From Rhizaria sp. SCN 62-66 (Eukaryota > Rhizaria, unplaced), in assembly GCA_001724265.1 (NCBI GenBank), contig MEDY01000217.1:1-49244 (forward strand): a stretch of 49,244 nt of DNA, given 5' to 3'. Under the pieces are notes generated by a model. That model made no database searches and had not been told where the DNA came from. It saw nothing but the letters and a program-made list of their open reading frames with translations. The position numbers were made by a program, and so were the translations under genes. Below, in pieces: positions 1 through 11,571 of the stretch (positions are counted from its first letter, which is position 1; each line of letters begins with the position of its first letter).

Positions 1-1084
1 CCAGGACTCCTCCACGTTCTCCCGGTACATCTCGTTGCTGCACAGCGCCAGCACCGGCTCCACCACGCTCTCGCGCAGCCAGCGTCGCTGGAACGCCGTT
101 ATTGTGGCGGTCGGTTGCCCCTGCCGCCGCTCTTTTTGTCATCAGTGTCATCGCCACTCTCCGTCCCTTCGCCCTCCGTGTTGTCGGTTGCAGTGTAACG
201 CGCAACCATGCCGTGGATGCAGTGTTTGAGCGACGACATCAGCCACGCGAGCCGATCCATCGACCTGTCGCCCAGGCCCTCGCGCAGCCCCACGGCGGCA
301 AACAGGGGCAGCAGGCCGGCGCGCAGCAGCAGCGGAGCGGCCTCCCAGCCGGGCGCCATCTCGCCCTCCGTGTCAGCCTCGATGGTCGGCACCAGAAGGT
401 ACGCAGCCTACTGAACGGCGTACTCGTCGCCGTACTGCAGCAGCGCCAGCACGGCGCCCAGGTGCGACTGCGACAGGTCCACCGCGGCGGCGAGCTCGTC
501 GCGCGGCACGGGCGGCTTGTTGGGCGCGCGTCGCGCGAAGCCGTCCTGCCAGTGCTCGCCCGTTGCGGTGTCGTTGGCCGTAAGCGGGCCGCGTGTAGCG
601 GACCGCAGCGACGGCGTGGCCGCCAGGCAATGCAGGCTATAAAGCGCGCGCCCAGCAAAGCGGTGGCCCGCGGCCCACGTGGCAGGCGTCAGCAGACGAT
701 GGAACGCAAAGGCTGCGCCACAACGCACCATTGCCAAGAGGCTATTGAAGTTGTGCTTGCGTGTGATCGTACTCAATCCAATAAAGGGAACCATATAAAA
801 CGACCACGATGAAAACATCCGGATGTCAAAGTACTTGACGGGCACCACTGGCAGAGCGGCAGGATACTTATCACGCTCGCGGCCACCACATCGGCCGAGA
901 GACTCGCTGCGACGTTGGCGAGGATGAAGGTCTTGGCCATCTGGAGGAAGGTGATCACGTTCGTGATAAGAGCAAACGTCAGCGCAGTTTTTGCGCAACG
1001 AGCAGGAACATCTCTATCACTGCTCTTGCTACGTGTGCTTGTGCTGCGCCTGGCGCGGCGGCGCGCGCTGGTTTGAGGCGCCAT
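1..1084 (-). pseudogene. Interrupted helical-repeat-like gene, partial at window edge
   Basis: I do not recognise the family. Exon 1 would run 1084-835 from an ATG. An AT-rich 122-nt intron (834-713, donor GTACTT, acceptor GCAG) joins it in phase to an exon starting at 712. The product has a basic N-terminus, a hydrophobic stretch (ITNVITFLQMAKTFILANV), then helical-repeat-like sequence (HLGAVLALLQYGDEYAVQ). An in-frame TAG at 410-408 interrupts it, yet the same frame continues as plausible protein (LLRAGLLPLFAAVGLREG, LAWLMSSLKHCIHGM) to about position 207. After an acidic low-complexity patch the good reading moves to another frame (TAFQRRWLRESVVEPVL, then NEMYRENVEESW) up to base 1. One stop plus one frame change suggests a decaying gene or sequence errors. 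An 86-nt intron at 206-121 would also restore frame but lacks the usual donor. Confidence 0.4.
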
Positions 1085-1140
1085 CGGTGCTAAAGAATGA
1101 GTTTGTCAAGGAGGGGGACCGCGCGTCTTCGTAGGAAGAA

Positions 1141-1945
1141 GCTCCAGCGCGATTATGCAATTATAATCATAAAGATAGTTAAAAAAACAAGTTTCATACA
1201 TGATATCAAAAATATGTTTTATTTGATGGATGTTTGACAAAGTTGTATGGCTATTTCAAACTGCCCCTTCCAGGCGCGTTTTTGCGTTTTCCATAAACCT
1301 CTACCTCAGGGGTACATATTATATAATCATATCCGGAGCTGGTAGGTCATTGGGTACTGTTTCTCTGAGATTTTCCTGTGAGAGAGTCCTTTTATGTAAA
1401 ATGTCGCGCGTAACATGTGTTGGTCGTTGAAATTTGTATATCGACTGAAAGAGAGGGTGTAAAATTAGGCGTAAAGTTATCCTCTGCGGATTTTGATTTG
1501 TGGTGGATTAGCGATCAAATTTTGACGGGAGAAGGCGATCCAATTTTGAGACTGTGAGAGGCCCCTTAGACAGGGGTCAGACTGGGACTGAGGGGAAGTC
1601 GGTGGCTCCTTGTGGGCGGCTAGTCGCGACCGGTTTTGAAGACCAGGAGGGCCTTTGTTGGGTTTGTAAAAAAACAAAAAGATTGTCTACCCTCGTGGCT
1701 ATTCTATATTTCTTCTGGAGCCACCTGTGTTGGTCGCAACCCCGACTTCGGGACCTTCGAAGTGGGCCTCATTGGTCCCCCAGAGCTGCTCTTGCCTCTC
1801 GTTGCCCTCGCTGTCCGACCTTGTCCCGCCTTTCCGTCTCCTCTTCTTGATCTTTGAGTTGTGCCACCGCATTGTCAACATCTTTATCCACCCACTCACC
1901 TTCTTATATCCCGCTTTGCGTGTGTCTTGCTGTCCCCGTGTACAG
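1141..1945. other. Intergenic spacer upstream of the saposin-like gene
   Basis: No supportable gene. The first half is AT-rich; short ORFs here lack conserved composition. A TTATATC stretch at 1904-1910 lies about 38 nt before the downstream ATG, and a pyrimidine-rich run ending in CAG directly abuts that ATG. The run could therefore be the acceptor of a 5' UTR intron. Confidence 0.5.
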
Positions 1946-2756
1946 ATGAAGTGGCAGCTCGTGGTGACGCTCTTGGCGTTCCTCGCTGCTTCGGTGCTTG
2001 CTTCCGCCACCCAAAAGGTGGGCGGGATCGAGTACGTCGACTCGGCCGCCGAGCTCCCCAGCCGTGGCGCCCGTCTCGGCAAGGGATTCTCCTCCTTTGT
2101 GTCCTCGCACAAGCCCGCGTCCACGGTTGACGCCGCCTTCGACCAGGTACGTTCCTCCTTCCCTCCCTCCTTCCCAACCCTACAAGAAATGCCACCAATA
2201 TCGCCCCCATCGCGCTCTATCGATCCAGAGCTTCTCCCCGTCATAACATACCCGCGCGCTCAATCCCAGTTCCACCCACTCACATCTTCATTCGATTTTG
2301 CCTCTTTTTTGCGTGTTCTCACAGGTCTCACTGATCCAGGCTGCTAAGGCTGCGACCGCGGCCGCGCCCGCCGCCAACGTCGCCAAGGCCCCCGCCGTCG
2401 CCGGCATGGACGCCTTTGCGGCCAAGCACTACAACTTGGGCTTCTCCGTTGGCCGCTTCGGCCGCCCCGACCTGCAGCGCAACAAGAAGACCAAGACCAT
2501 GACCGAGGCGCGTCTCGTTGAGGACTGCCTTGCCTGCCGCTTCGTGTGGAAGAGTGTGCAGATGGACATTGGCAACTCGGAGACGCAGAAGACCATCTAC
2601 GACTCGTTTGTCAACCAGTGCAAGAACGGTATGAAGGCGCCAATCATGTACGCGCCCTGCCAGCAGATGTTCTCCAAGGTTGACGACATGATTACTGGCT
2701 ACGCCGCTGGCATGACTGTCGATGAGGTCTGCGCCCAGGCCCACATGTGCCGGTAA
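1946..2756 (+). CDS. Secreted saposin B-domain protein
   Basis: Two exons, 1946-2146 and 2325-2756 (donor GTACGT, acceptor ACAG, phase 0), give 210 aa. The start is followed by a clear signal peptide (KWQLVVTLLAFLAASVLA), so the protein enters the secretory pathway. The C-terminal ~80 residues carry six cysteines in saposin-B order: C-x2-C (CLAC), a single C, a single C, then C-x5-C (CAQAHMC), expected to form three disulfides around a helical bundle. Such domains bind or perturb lipids; in protists they serve lysosomal lipid handling or as antimicrobial effectors, and the sequence does not say which. A ~100-residue Ala-rich linker separates signal and domain. There is only one SapB unit and no enzyme domain. 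TAA stop at 2754-2756. Confidence 0.8.
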
Positions 2757-3427
2757 AGCAAACCGCAGGTAAGCGATCATAAGAGAACAACAGCGGCTCG
2801 GAAAGGGCGCTCGCAGCGTGTCTGACCCGGGCGTGTGCGTCGTGTTGCGAGTCGCGTTGCGCGGCGAAGCCACGGGCGCGCGCGGGAGCGTACCGCGTGC
2901 GACGCGTGAGAGCTGTTTCGTGTTGGGGAGGTTGTTTGTTGAGAACATTGTAAAACACATAGGAAGGTGCAGTATGCAGAGATACGGTAACGTTAATGGT
3001 ATGCACCAATACACAATATAGACTTTGAACCTTTCTATTACTTTCCTATCGCGAATCTATGCTTCTGTATTTCAAATCTTAGTGTTCATACTCAGTCCAG
3101 CAGACGACTTGCCCTCGCGCTTGGCCTGTTCGCACCAACATTCGAGCTTCTCAATCTCACGATTCTTTGCGTCGATACACTGCTAGCTTCGTACGATCGT
3201 TATATTTTCTAATTTTCAATCCCTTTGTATTTTGCTAACTTCTGATGCCTGATTTGTGTTTTGCATTCTCTCGTAAAGCTTTCGCGTGTAGGACAGGCGC
3301 CAACCCTGCGTTCCCGACTCCTTCCCAAGCTCCCCAGCGAGCCTTTTTTCGACTCTACAGCACTGTGACCGGCTCTTAACGGTATCTTTTGCACTTATCG
3401 GCCCACGCCGCTTTGTTTTGTCGCGTA
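2757..3427. other. Spacer between saposin-like and Ser/Ala-rich genes
   Basis: Contains the presumed 3' UTR of the saposin-like gene and the 5' flank of the next. It is AT-rich from about 2930. GTAAGC occurs at about 2769, just after the stop. No conserved ORF or RNA gene was recognised. Confidence 0.4.
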
Positions 3428-3663
3428 ATGGAGCCTGATAACTCTTCGGCGGACGCTGCCCCCGCTTCCGCGCCCGTAGCTAGCACCGCCGCAGCCACTG
3501 CCGCCACTGCTGCTTCTGCTGCCAGTTCTGCAGCGTCAGCTGCCACGACGGCAACCACAACGCAAACCCCTGCTTTTCCAGCTCGTCTGACCAGCGCAGG
3601 CCTTGCAATGACCGATAGCCCCCCGATTTCTGGCGCCCATATCACTCCAAGCTCGAGCTCAAG

Positions 3664-3696
<33 letters not shown>

Positions 3697-6600
3697 GACG
3701 GTGGCATCCCCTCGCTCCCACTCGCGCGCAGCTAGCAGTAGTCATAGTAGCACGACAACTCTGTCCCACTCCAACTCAAGCTCTCACTCTCAACAGAATC
3801 TGCCTCAAACCCCCCTCGCGGCTGGGGCGGCTGTGGTGCCCGCGACAACGCGCATCTCCCGCAGCGCCGCCGCTGCCGCCGCCGCCGCCGGTGTCGCGTC
3901 CCCGACCTTCGCGCTGCCCCCGGGCGCGAATACACTCGCCGCTTCTGCCGCCGCCGCCGCCGTCGCCGCCGCCAGCAGCTCGACACCTGCGCTGGGCGCA
4001 CTCACAGGTACGCTCACAGGTACCCACCACGGAGCTCTCGGAACACATGGAACACATGGGCCGTTGACGGCGATGTCGCCGCTGACGAGCGCCATGCACA
4101 GTGCTCACGGTCACCTTGGGAGACTTAGCAATGGCGGCTTAACTAACGGCCTCGCGCTGAGAGTCAATACTACCACAAACACCATGAGCAGCAGCAGCAA
4201 CAACAACAGCGCAAACGCACACAACAACAGCAGCGTTAGCGCCGTGCATTTTGCCGCGTCTGGCACGCCCACAACAGCGTCTGGCTCTGGGTCAATGCTG
4301 ACGACGTCGTTGTTTCACACAAGTAGCAACAACAACAACAACCACACTCTGACCAACAAGTCCCCTTTGTCTGCGTCGCAGTCCTCTGGCAACAGAGGCC
4401 TTTTGCCCCGCATCGCCGCTGTTTCCCCCTCAAACTCTCTCGGCCACAACAACAATAACAACAACAGCAATAGTAACTCTAACTCGAGCTCCGCTGTACT
4501 CGCACTTGCAGCGTTGCACACAAGCACAAGCAACAGCAGCAACAACATCAACAACATTAATAATAACAACAACAACAACAACAACAACAACAACGGGACT
4601 CCTACAGGGCCTTTTTCCCCTTTCTCCCCTTATTCTCCCAACGGCAATGCCAACAACTTGATTGGCGGTGGTGGCTTTGCGTTTCCTGCACTCTCTCCGT
4701 CCGCCTCCGCTGCAAATGCCGCGGGCGGCTTATCTCTGATCCCGGGCGGCTTAACTTCGAGCGCCGCCGCCGCCGCCGCCGCCGGGCTTCAGTACGCGCC
4801 CCTCTCCTCCCCCACGGTCACGGGTACCCTGAGTTACAATAACAATAACGGCGGATATATCCCGGGTACTCATGGGACCCATGCGTTACGCGCGCGTGCC
4901 TCGGTCGTTGACCCCGTGTCCAGCCACCGCACACAGCTGCAATGTAACCGCAAGCGCACCGCGTTTAAGTCCTACGTGCGCCCGCCCCTCGAGCCGGCGG
5001 CAGGCGCGATTGCCGCCGCCGTGGCGGGGTTGAAGCGGCGTGAGGCGGCGGCGGCCGCGGCGGCAGAGGCCCGCGGACTGGCCTGGGCCCGGGAGGCCGC
5101 GGCGGCCGAGGCAGAGGCGGTGAGGCAGCGTCATCTATCGCGCTCTCTTGCGCGTGTAAGTGGGCACTTGCTTGGCGACGGCGACGGCGAGGAGGTAGAG
5201 CCCCGGGACTACTACTTGGACGTCAAGTCGTCGACGTCTAAGGGGCCGAGTACGATGTTGGTGAACCCTGATGGTGAGGAGACTGGTACTGGCGGCTGTG
5301 CACATGTAAATACTTCTGCCGCGGCGGATAATGTAAGTGCCCTGGCGCGTGCCACCCACTTAGCCACCGCTGCCAGGGCCCGTGTGGCGTCATTGTTGCA
5401 TCAGCGCGCTGCCGCGGCCGCCGCGGCCGCCACTGCCGCCGCTGCCGCTGCCGCCGCGGCGGCCGCTGCTGCTGCAGAGGCTGCCGAAGCTGACAAGGGC
5501 CGCCCGGATCGCCACAATAAACACTCTGGTGCTGCTGCAGCTGCTGGAGACGACTCGGACTCCGAGTCTGGCTCCAGCTCCAGCTCCAGCTCGAGCTCGA
5601 GCTCGAGCTCTAGTGCTAAGGGTGGGGTTGCGATGACTGACGATGATGAATCGTCGTCAAAGTCAGGCCGCGGCGGGAAGAATACGACCACTGCATCATC
5701 TTCGTTGCCGTCATCTTCTAAGGCGAGCAGTCACTCTGTTTCTAGCAACAGTAGCAGTGCTAGTCGTGGCGCCAGCGCTGTTACTGTCAATGCCAATGCA
5801 GGTAAGAATAGTAAGAATAGCATCAACAGCAGCAGCAGCAGCAAGCGCGGCAGCACTGCAACGAGCACGAATGCTAGCCCGACGGACTCCGGCCCGCAGT
5901 CACCTTCGCGGTCGCGCTCACGGTCGCGCTCACGGTCGCGCTCACGGTCACCCTCCCAGGCGCAGTCTCGCTCACGGTCACAGGCCGGTCGTGGCGGTGC
6001 GGCTTCACGGTCGCGCTCACAGTCGCCTCGCCCTATCGCAGGGGCGGGTTCCAGCTCTCACTCCGCCACGAGTTCTAGTAGTTCCAGCAGTAGCACAAGT
6101 ACCAGCAGTAACTTCAACCCACGGCTGCTGCAAGAGCTACGCGAGGCCCAGCTCGCTGCCAACGCGGCCGCGCGTGAGGCTGCGAAGGAGGCCAAGAGGG
6201 CGGCGAAGCTTGCGTCCGCGCAAGCAAAGCAAGCGAAGGCTGCCGCAGCTGCTGGGCTCCCGCCTCCCAGCTTTATCACTGGCGCGAATGGTGCGACCGC
6301 AACTGGCACCACCGCGACTGCGCCTTCGACCGCGACTGCCACTGCTGCTGCGGAAACGGCGACTGCTCCGGAAACGGCGGCGGCGGCGGTGGCGGCGGCT
6401 GAGGCGGAGGCTGCGGCGAGTAAGAAGAAGGGTAAGGGAGGCAAGGCTACCCCCATGAGTACTGTCACGGGTTCTGCCACGGGTTCTGGCGCGAATTCCG
6501 CAAGTTCCAGCTCTTCTGACGTAAAGACTGAGAGTACTGAGTCTACTGCGACTGCTGCTGCTGCTGCTGCTTCTGGAGACAGTAAGAGGCATGCTGCCAG

Positions 6601-9001
6601 TGACAATGGCAGCGACAGTCTCAACTCGAAGACTGAGGCTGCTGATGCTGTTGGAGCGGCGAGTGACTCTGCCGTCAAGACTGAGACTGAAGCTATGACA
6701 GCCATTGATGCCAGCGCCAGTGACAGAGCCAGCGCCAGTGTTGAGGCTAAGAAAACGGAGACTGGTTCTTCGTTTTTTACAGCTGACACTGCTAGTGATG
6801 CTGCTGCTGTTGCTGCCGCTGCTGCCGATGAGGCAGTTACTGTTAAACAAGAGTCTGTCGCGAGCGACAGCGGTACGGCGAGCGACGCCCCTGCGACTGC
6901 GCCCGTCTCTCACGGTGAGGCAGTCAGCAGCAGCAGCAGCAGCAGCGACAGCCACACTGCGAGTGCGAATGCTGCTGAGAGCACCGCGATGACTGACAGT
7001 GATGGCTCCAGTGCAGCTGTGAAGCCTGAGACCAATGTTAATGCCAACAACACTGATGTTGCTAACACGAAGGCTGCGACTGTTTCTCTTTCCGGCGTTT
7101 CAAGCAGCAACAATAACAGCACTGTGACTGCTACTGACACTGATGCTGACGCGAGCAAGGCGAATGTAAGTGCTTCGAGTGTAAGTGTCCCGTCGCGGCC
7201 TAAGCGCCCTGCACCTTCCCCTTCAAAGGCCAAGTCAACCAAGAGTAGCATCAACAGCAACAACGCCAGTGCCAGTGCGAGCGCGAGTGCGAGCGCGAGC
7301 GGAGATGAGGAGGGCAGTGACCGTGAGCAGAGTGACAGTGAGCAGCAACAACGTAAGCCGCCTCAGCCTCGTCCTTTAACAAGCTCGAGCGGGAATGGTG
7401 CTGCAACTAAGAGTGAGAGCAAAAGCAAGTCTTCTTCCAAGGCAGGGAAGACCTCGAGCAAGACTTCCTCTGCTGAGGGCAAAGACAAGACAAAGGCCGC
7501 GAGTAAGGACTCAACTGACAACAAGTCGTCTGCGGTGGCGATCAAACGCAGTTCTAAGTCTAAGTCCACGTCCAAGGGCGGGGGCGAAGACGCGAAGTCA
7601 AGCCGCGACTCGAAGTCTAGCCGCAGTCGTAAGCGTAAGCAGTCGTCGTCGTCTTCATCGTCGTCATCGTCGTCGTCGTCCTCGTCAGAGTCTGACTCTG
7701 ACTCTGGCTCCGGCTCAGATGGCAGCAGTAGCAGTGGTAACGAGAGTGATAGTGAAAGCACGAGCGGCTCAAGCTCTGGCTCTGACTCTGACGACTCAAG
7801 CTCGAGCTCGAACGGCTCGGACTCCGATTCTGATTCTGACTCTGATTCTGACTCTGGCTCTGAGTCGAGCTCCAGCTCTGATGACTCCGACTCTGACTCA
7901 CATAAGTCAAAGTCCAAGAGCAGTAGCAAGGGGGGCAAAAGCGACAAGCGTACGAAAAAGAGCGCGCGCAAGAGCAGCGGCAGCGTCAAGAGCAGCAGCA
8001 AGAGTGGCAAGTCGTCCGCTGGTGTGAAGACGACTCCGAGCAAGGACGGCGGCAAAAAGAGCTCCAAATCCCGTGACCGCGACCGCGATCGTGAGCGTGA
8101 CCGTGAGCGTCAGGGTAGTAGCTCTAAGGGTGACAGCAGTAGCAGTAGTACTCGCAAGTCTAAGGGTGCCTCAACCCCGTCATCTAAGGGTGGCGACACG
8201 GAGTCTAAGGGCGGCAGTACGAGCAGTCGGAGCAAGACGAAGACTGCCAGCACGGCCGGCAGCCCCGCTCGTGTCAACAACAACGCCGCGAACAATAGCA
8301 GCAGCAGCAACAGCACCGCTAGCAGTAGTGGGCCGATGGCGGGTCGAGTCTTGCTGATGTCTGACAGTGATGCTGAGAACGCTCCTCATCACAACGCCAA
8401 CAACGGCGACGATGATGACAACGATGACTACGATGATAGCAACCAAGGTCAAATCAGCAACAACAGCAGCAACAACAGCGGTAATAGCGTTCACGCTGAG
8501 AGTGCAAGTGCTGAGGCTGAGGCAGCTGACAACGTGAGCGGAGCCACTACCACCGCCACCGCCGCTGCGGGTACCAATGACGGGACCTCTGATGAAGTTA
8601 AGCCGTCACTCGAAGTCAAGCCGCTCCGCATCCGCGCATTTTCTATCCCGCGCAAGTCTGCTGCCACAACGACTGCGCTGACACCCGCGGCAGCCACCCC
8701 CACTGCTAGTGCAAGCTCTACCTCTAATTTTAACTCTAACTCTACTGGCAGTGCGACTATGCCCGCGACTGTGCCCGCGACTGCGAGCGTGAGTGCGGGT
8801 GCGGGTGCGGGTGTGAGCCGGAATGTTGCCGCTGTGCCGACTGCTGCTGCTGGTGCTGCTGGTGCGGCTAATGGTGCGGCTAATGGTGCTGTTGGCGGTG
8901 GCGGCCCCAGCACCAGTACGAACTCTAGAGGGGGCAGCGGCAACAACACTAACAACAGCAGCGGCCCACAGCAGCAGCAAGCCTCCTGGGGCCCTCAGTA
9001 A
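3428..9001 (+). CDS. Giant Ser/Ala/Asn-rich protein with RS-type repeats
   Basis: Uninterrupted ORF of 1857 aa from the first ATG at 3428; an upstream TTG extension to 3389 is not needed. I recognise no folded domain. In order: Ala/Ser/Thr-rich N-terminus; Asn/Ser tracts (ten AAC codons at residues 380-389); a less repetitive basic/Ala-rich segment at about 500-660 (CNRKRTAFKSYVRPPLEP); Ser tracts; an Arg-Ser repeat near residue 828; a helical Ala/Lys/Arg segment (ELREAQLAANAAAREAAKEA); Ala/Ser/Thr acidic repeats; fifteen Ser from residue 1406 followed by Ser-Asp/Glu repeats (CK2-like); then Lys/Arg-rich and RDRDRERDRER runs. RS dipeptides and RDRE runs resemble nuclear RNA-processing scaffolds, which is inference from composition only. 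It is the only large gene here without an intron apart from the small exon-1 case at 18306. Confidence 0.65.
4565..4594 (+). repeat. (AAC)10 microsatellite coding for Asn
   Basis: Ten perfect AAC units in frame within the Ser/Ala-rich gene, flanked by further AAT/AAC codons. A pure-codon tract of this kind points to recent slippage. Confidence 0.9.
5909..5944 (+). repeat. 12-bp tandem repeat coding Arg-Ser dipeptides
   Basis: Three perfect copies of CGGTCGCGCTCA, followed by a degenerate fourth, create the main RS run of the Ser/Ala-rich protein. Confidence 0.85.
7643..7687 (+). repeat. (TCN)15 serine tract
   Basis: Fifteen consecutive Ser codons, mostly TCG with TCT, TCA and TCC interruptions, leading into alternating Ser-Asp/Glu. 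Confidence 0.85.
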
Positions 9002-9953
9002 GGCCCTAGACGCCGGCTGCGACGGGACAGCTCCGTGGCCGATGAACAGTGAACCATGACTGGGAAGGGGGAGATAATGAGATAGCGTGATGAATTGAGG
9101 ATATATAGTCGTGTATGGAGAAATTCTAAGCGCAAGAGCGAGTTATTTAAGAGTAATACAAACACTAATTACGATATCAATTCTACACCAGCGTTCGTCT
9201 TCCACGTATATCGCGTCATTTTGTGATTTGAGAGTGGTATATTGACCGGACGGTGATATGGTACGACGCTCAAGCGTCAGTTGTCGCCTGGAGCGAGCTT
9301 AACGGCATCTCAATTATTGCAGCATACGCATCGTCAGAGCTGATTTTGTTTTATTTTCTAGATATTATATGCACATTTTTGCCTATACGTTTAATTCAAT
9401 CTCTACAGGTTACGATATTCCTTTACTTCGTTCTGACAAAGGAAAGAAACGTCTTGTGTGTGCACGCTGTCATCAAGGCTCCTCCCAAATCTCACCGTGC
9501 CTGTCACAACACAATTATTCCATACTTTCACCAACAGTTTATCAAACTAGCCGCACTATATAACACAACAGCGTTACTCCGCAGCGTTCATCGGTCGTTC
9601 TCGCGCCTCTACATAGCTTCTGAGGTCGCTACTTGAGCGCTTGGAGTGTTCTTTCGTAACCCTTTACCGCATCTTCTTTAGCCGCCACTTTGGCCACCTT
9701 AAGAACACGGCACGCGAGTACCACCGCGGAGCGCCAAAGAACACACGCTGTCCTACTGGTGCGGCACAGTATCACGCTTGTCAGACGCGTCAGCACTCGC
9801 AACCAGCCGTTGCTACCTCGCCCGATCGCCGTTGTGCGGTGTCCACTCTTTATTGAGTTCACACGACCCTCGTCTCTGCTCTGAACTCTAGCCCTCTCCA
9901 AATCACGTTATTCGCTGCCGCAACAACGCGCATTTTCTTGTGACGTGTGAAAA
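9002..9953. other. AT-rich spacer before the lipidated-protein gene
   Basis: About 950 nt. A 127-codon non-ATG ORF at 9253-9636 lacks normal composition and is discounted. GACGCT-CA-AGCGTC near 9267 is a small inverted repeat. Presumably holds the 3' UTR of the upstream gene and the promoter of the next. Confidence 0.4.
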
Positions 9954-10931
9954 ATGGGTAACTGCTGCAGCCGTGGTCCCAATATCATCGAAAAGATCGA
10001 AGAGAAGCTTCGTGAGGTCAGAACCGTACGTTTCACTCATGTTCTCAAAATCAAAGCAACTATGTCTCTCTAGTAACGGAAACTCACATTTTACAGTTAA
10101 ATACTTTACATATATGCTATAATTTACTTTTTGAAGTCTATTTTCTGATTTATATCATTTCATATTTTGTCCGACACCGCAAATAACTCTTAATTGCTCT
10201 TCTTCGTCGCTGTGCCTTGTTTCCAGGTTTTCCCTACGATGACCGTGGCCGTGCTGCTGCACCAAGACGGCTCCGTGGTTGCCTCCGTTTCCGGCAACCC
10301 CGTCCGCTCTTCAGCCTCCGGCGGCGGTGGAAACGGCGGCGGCGGCAACGGCAGCGGCCAAACCGGCTCTGCCGGCGGCAGCGGCAAGGATAACGGCGCC
10401 AACAGCCGGCTTTCTGACGAGCTGATCGCGACGATCATGACATTCCGCAAGACGGCCGCCTCGTTTGGCGCCACTCTGCAGCATGTTGACAGCCCTGCTA
10501 TTCACGTCCGCGGCAAAGCCACGCTGTTTTCCTGCTACGACGTCGACAAACACGTACGTTTAGATTGGTCATAGATTCACAAGAGACATGTTTTTACAAT
10601 GTATATGCGTATTTTCTATTTGGTATCTTAGTCTCATTTGCTTAGAGATTGTTCATATTGAGAAATAATCAATTTACTTTTTTATCTCACTTTTTGTTGT
10701 TGTTGTAATGGCAACAACAAATTGTTCGCTCTCGTTTGCGTTTTCCTGACTCTGGCCCTCTCTGCGTAGGTGTTGGCGCTGTACTCGACGCAGGAGCCCA
10801 GCGTGCCGGTCGTCGACGTCATGGCGGGTGCCAACGACGAGCTCATGCAGCCTCTGCTTGCTGACCTACGGCTGCTTATCTTGGAGCTGGGCGAGGCCGT
10901 CGGTGCGAAGCGTAACCGCAAACAGCGGTAA
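9954..10931 (+). CDS. N-myristoylated/palmitoylated small protein, roadblock/longin-like fold suspected
   Basis: Three exons, 9954-10025, 10227-10553 and 10770-10931, all phase 0 with GTACGT donors, give 186 aa. The N-terminus MGNCCS fits N-myristoylation (Gly2, Ser6) plus palmitoylation (Cys4, Cys5), followed by an amphipathic charged helix, so membrane attachment is likely. The rest reads as one small alpha/beta domain: a strand with DGSVVASVSGN, a ~35-residue Gly/Ser insertion, a helix (LSDELIATIMTFRKTAASFG), strands around ATLFSCYDVDKHVLALYS, and a last helix. The order strand-strand-helix-strand-strand-helix recalls roadblock/LC7 or longin proteins such as the Ragulator subunits, whose anchor subunit is also lipidated. 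That assignment is inference. The first exon codes only the lipid anchor and helix. TAA stop at 10929. Confidence 0.65.
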
Positions 10932-11571
10932 GTCTACAGTGACTGCAGAGTGCTGGCCGTAGATGCCGTTGGTGCGACGCGTAACCGCAAGCAACTCTAA
11001 ACATTTTTTTGAGTGACTGAGGCTTTTGATGACAATGCAAGTATGCAAGTGACTGTGAGCAGCATTCATCATAATGAAGTGACTATGAGCAGACACCATG
11101 TCACGTGAGCAAAATCTAGTCACCGTCACCGGCCAATGTGCGAGCTTGCTGCAAGTTTATGAGTCTTTGCGAAGTCAACGTGGAGGTTGGTTGTGAGAGA
11201 GTGTTAGGTGTTAAATTTGTTTCGTGTATCGGTGATTTTGTATTAATATATGAATGTCCTCTGTATGTGTCTGAAAACAAACAAAAAGTAGCAATTCCAA
11301 GTCAGATTTGTTTAAAAGAAAACAAGCAATACAACTGTAATAGTCGTTCCCCTGAAGCTACTTTCGTATACGGACACGGCATACCTGACTTATCGCTGAG
11401 TAATTTCTAGCTAGCTAATCATCACACGATAGATCGTTGACGCCTGGCCTGAGCGAGAACACAATCGAGTACGCAGATGAGGCGTCGATGACCATACGAC
11501 AAACGATACCAATAGCTTAAATACTGACTCATCGAGAATGAGGGCTTGATATACAGATCATGATTGCGTTT
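10932..11571. other. Convergent spacer with degenerate short repeats
   Basis: Lies between two 3' ends. It contains a second, diverged copy of the upstream gene's last codons (about 10968-11000) and two copies of AAGTGACTRTGAGCAG (about 11047 and 11078). No gene was recognised. Confidence 0.5.

Noticed and set aside
1-1084. Reading the whole edge gene as multiply frameshifted
   Set aside because: The apparent frame change near 835 disappears once the AT-rich 122-nt intron 834-713 is recognised. Only the TAG and one later frame change remain.
9253-9636. 127-codon ORF in the spacer before the lipidated-protein gene
   Set aside because: Starts with GTG, AT-rich composition and codon use unlike neighbouring exons, no recognisable motif.
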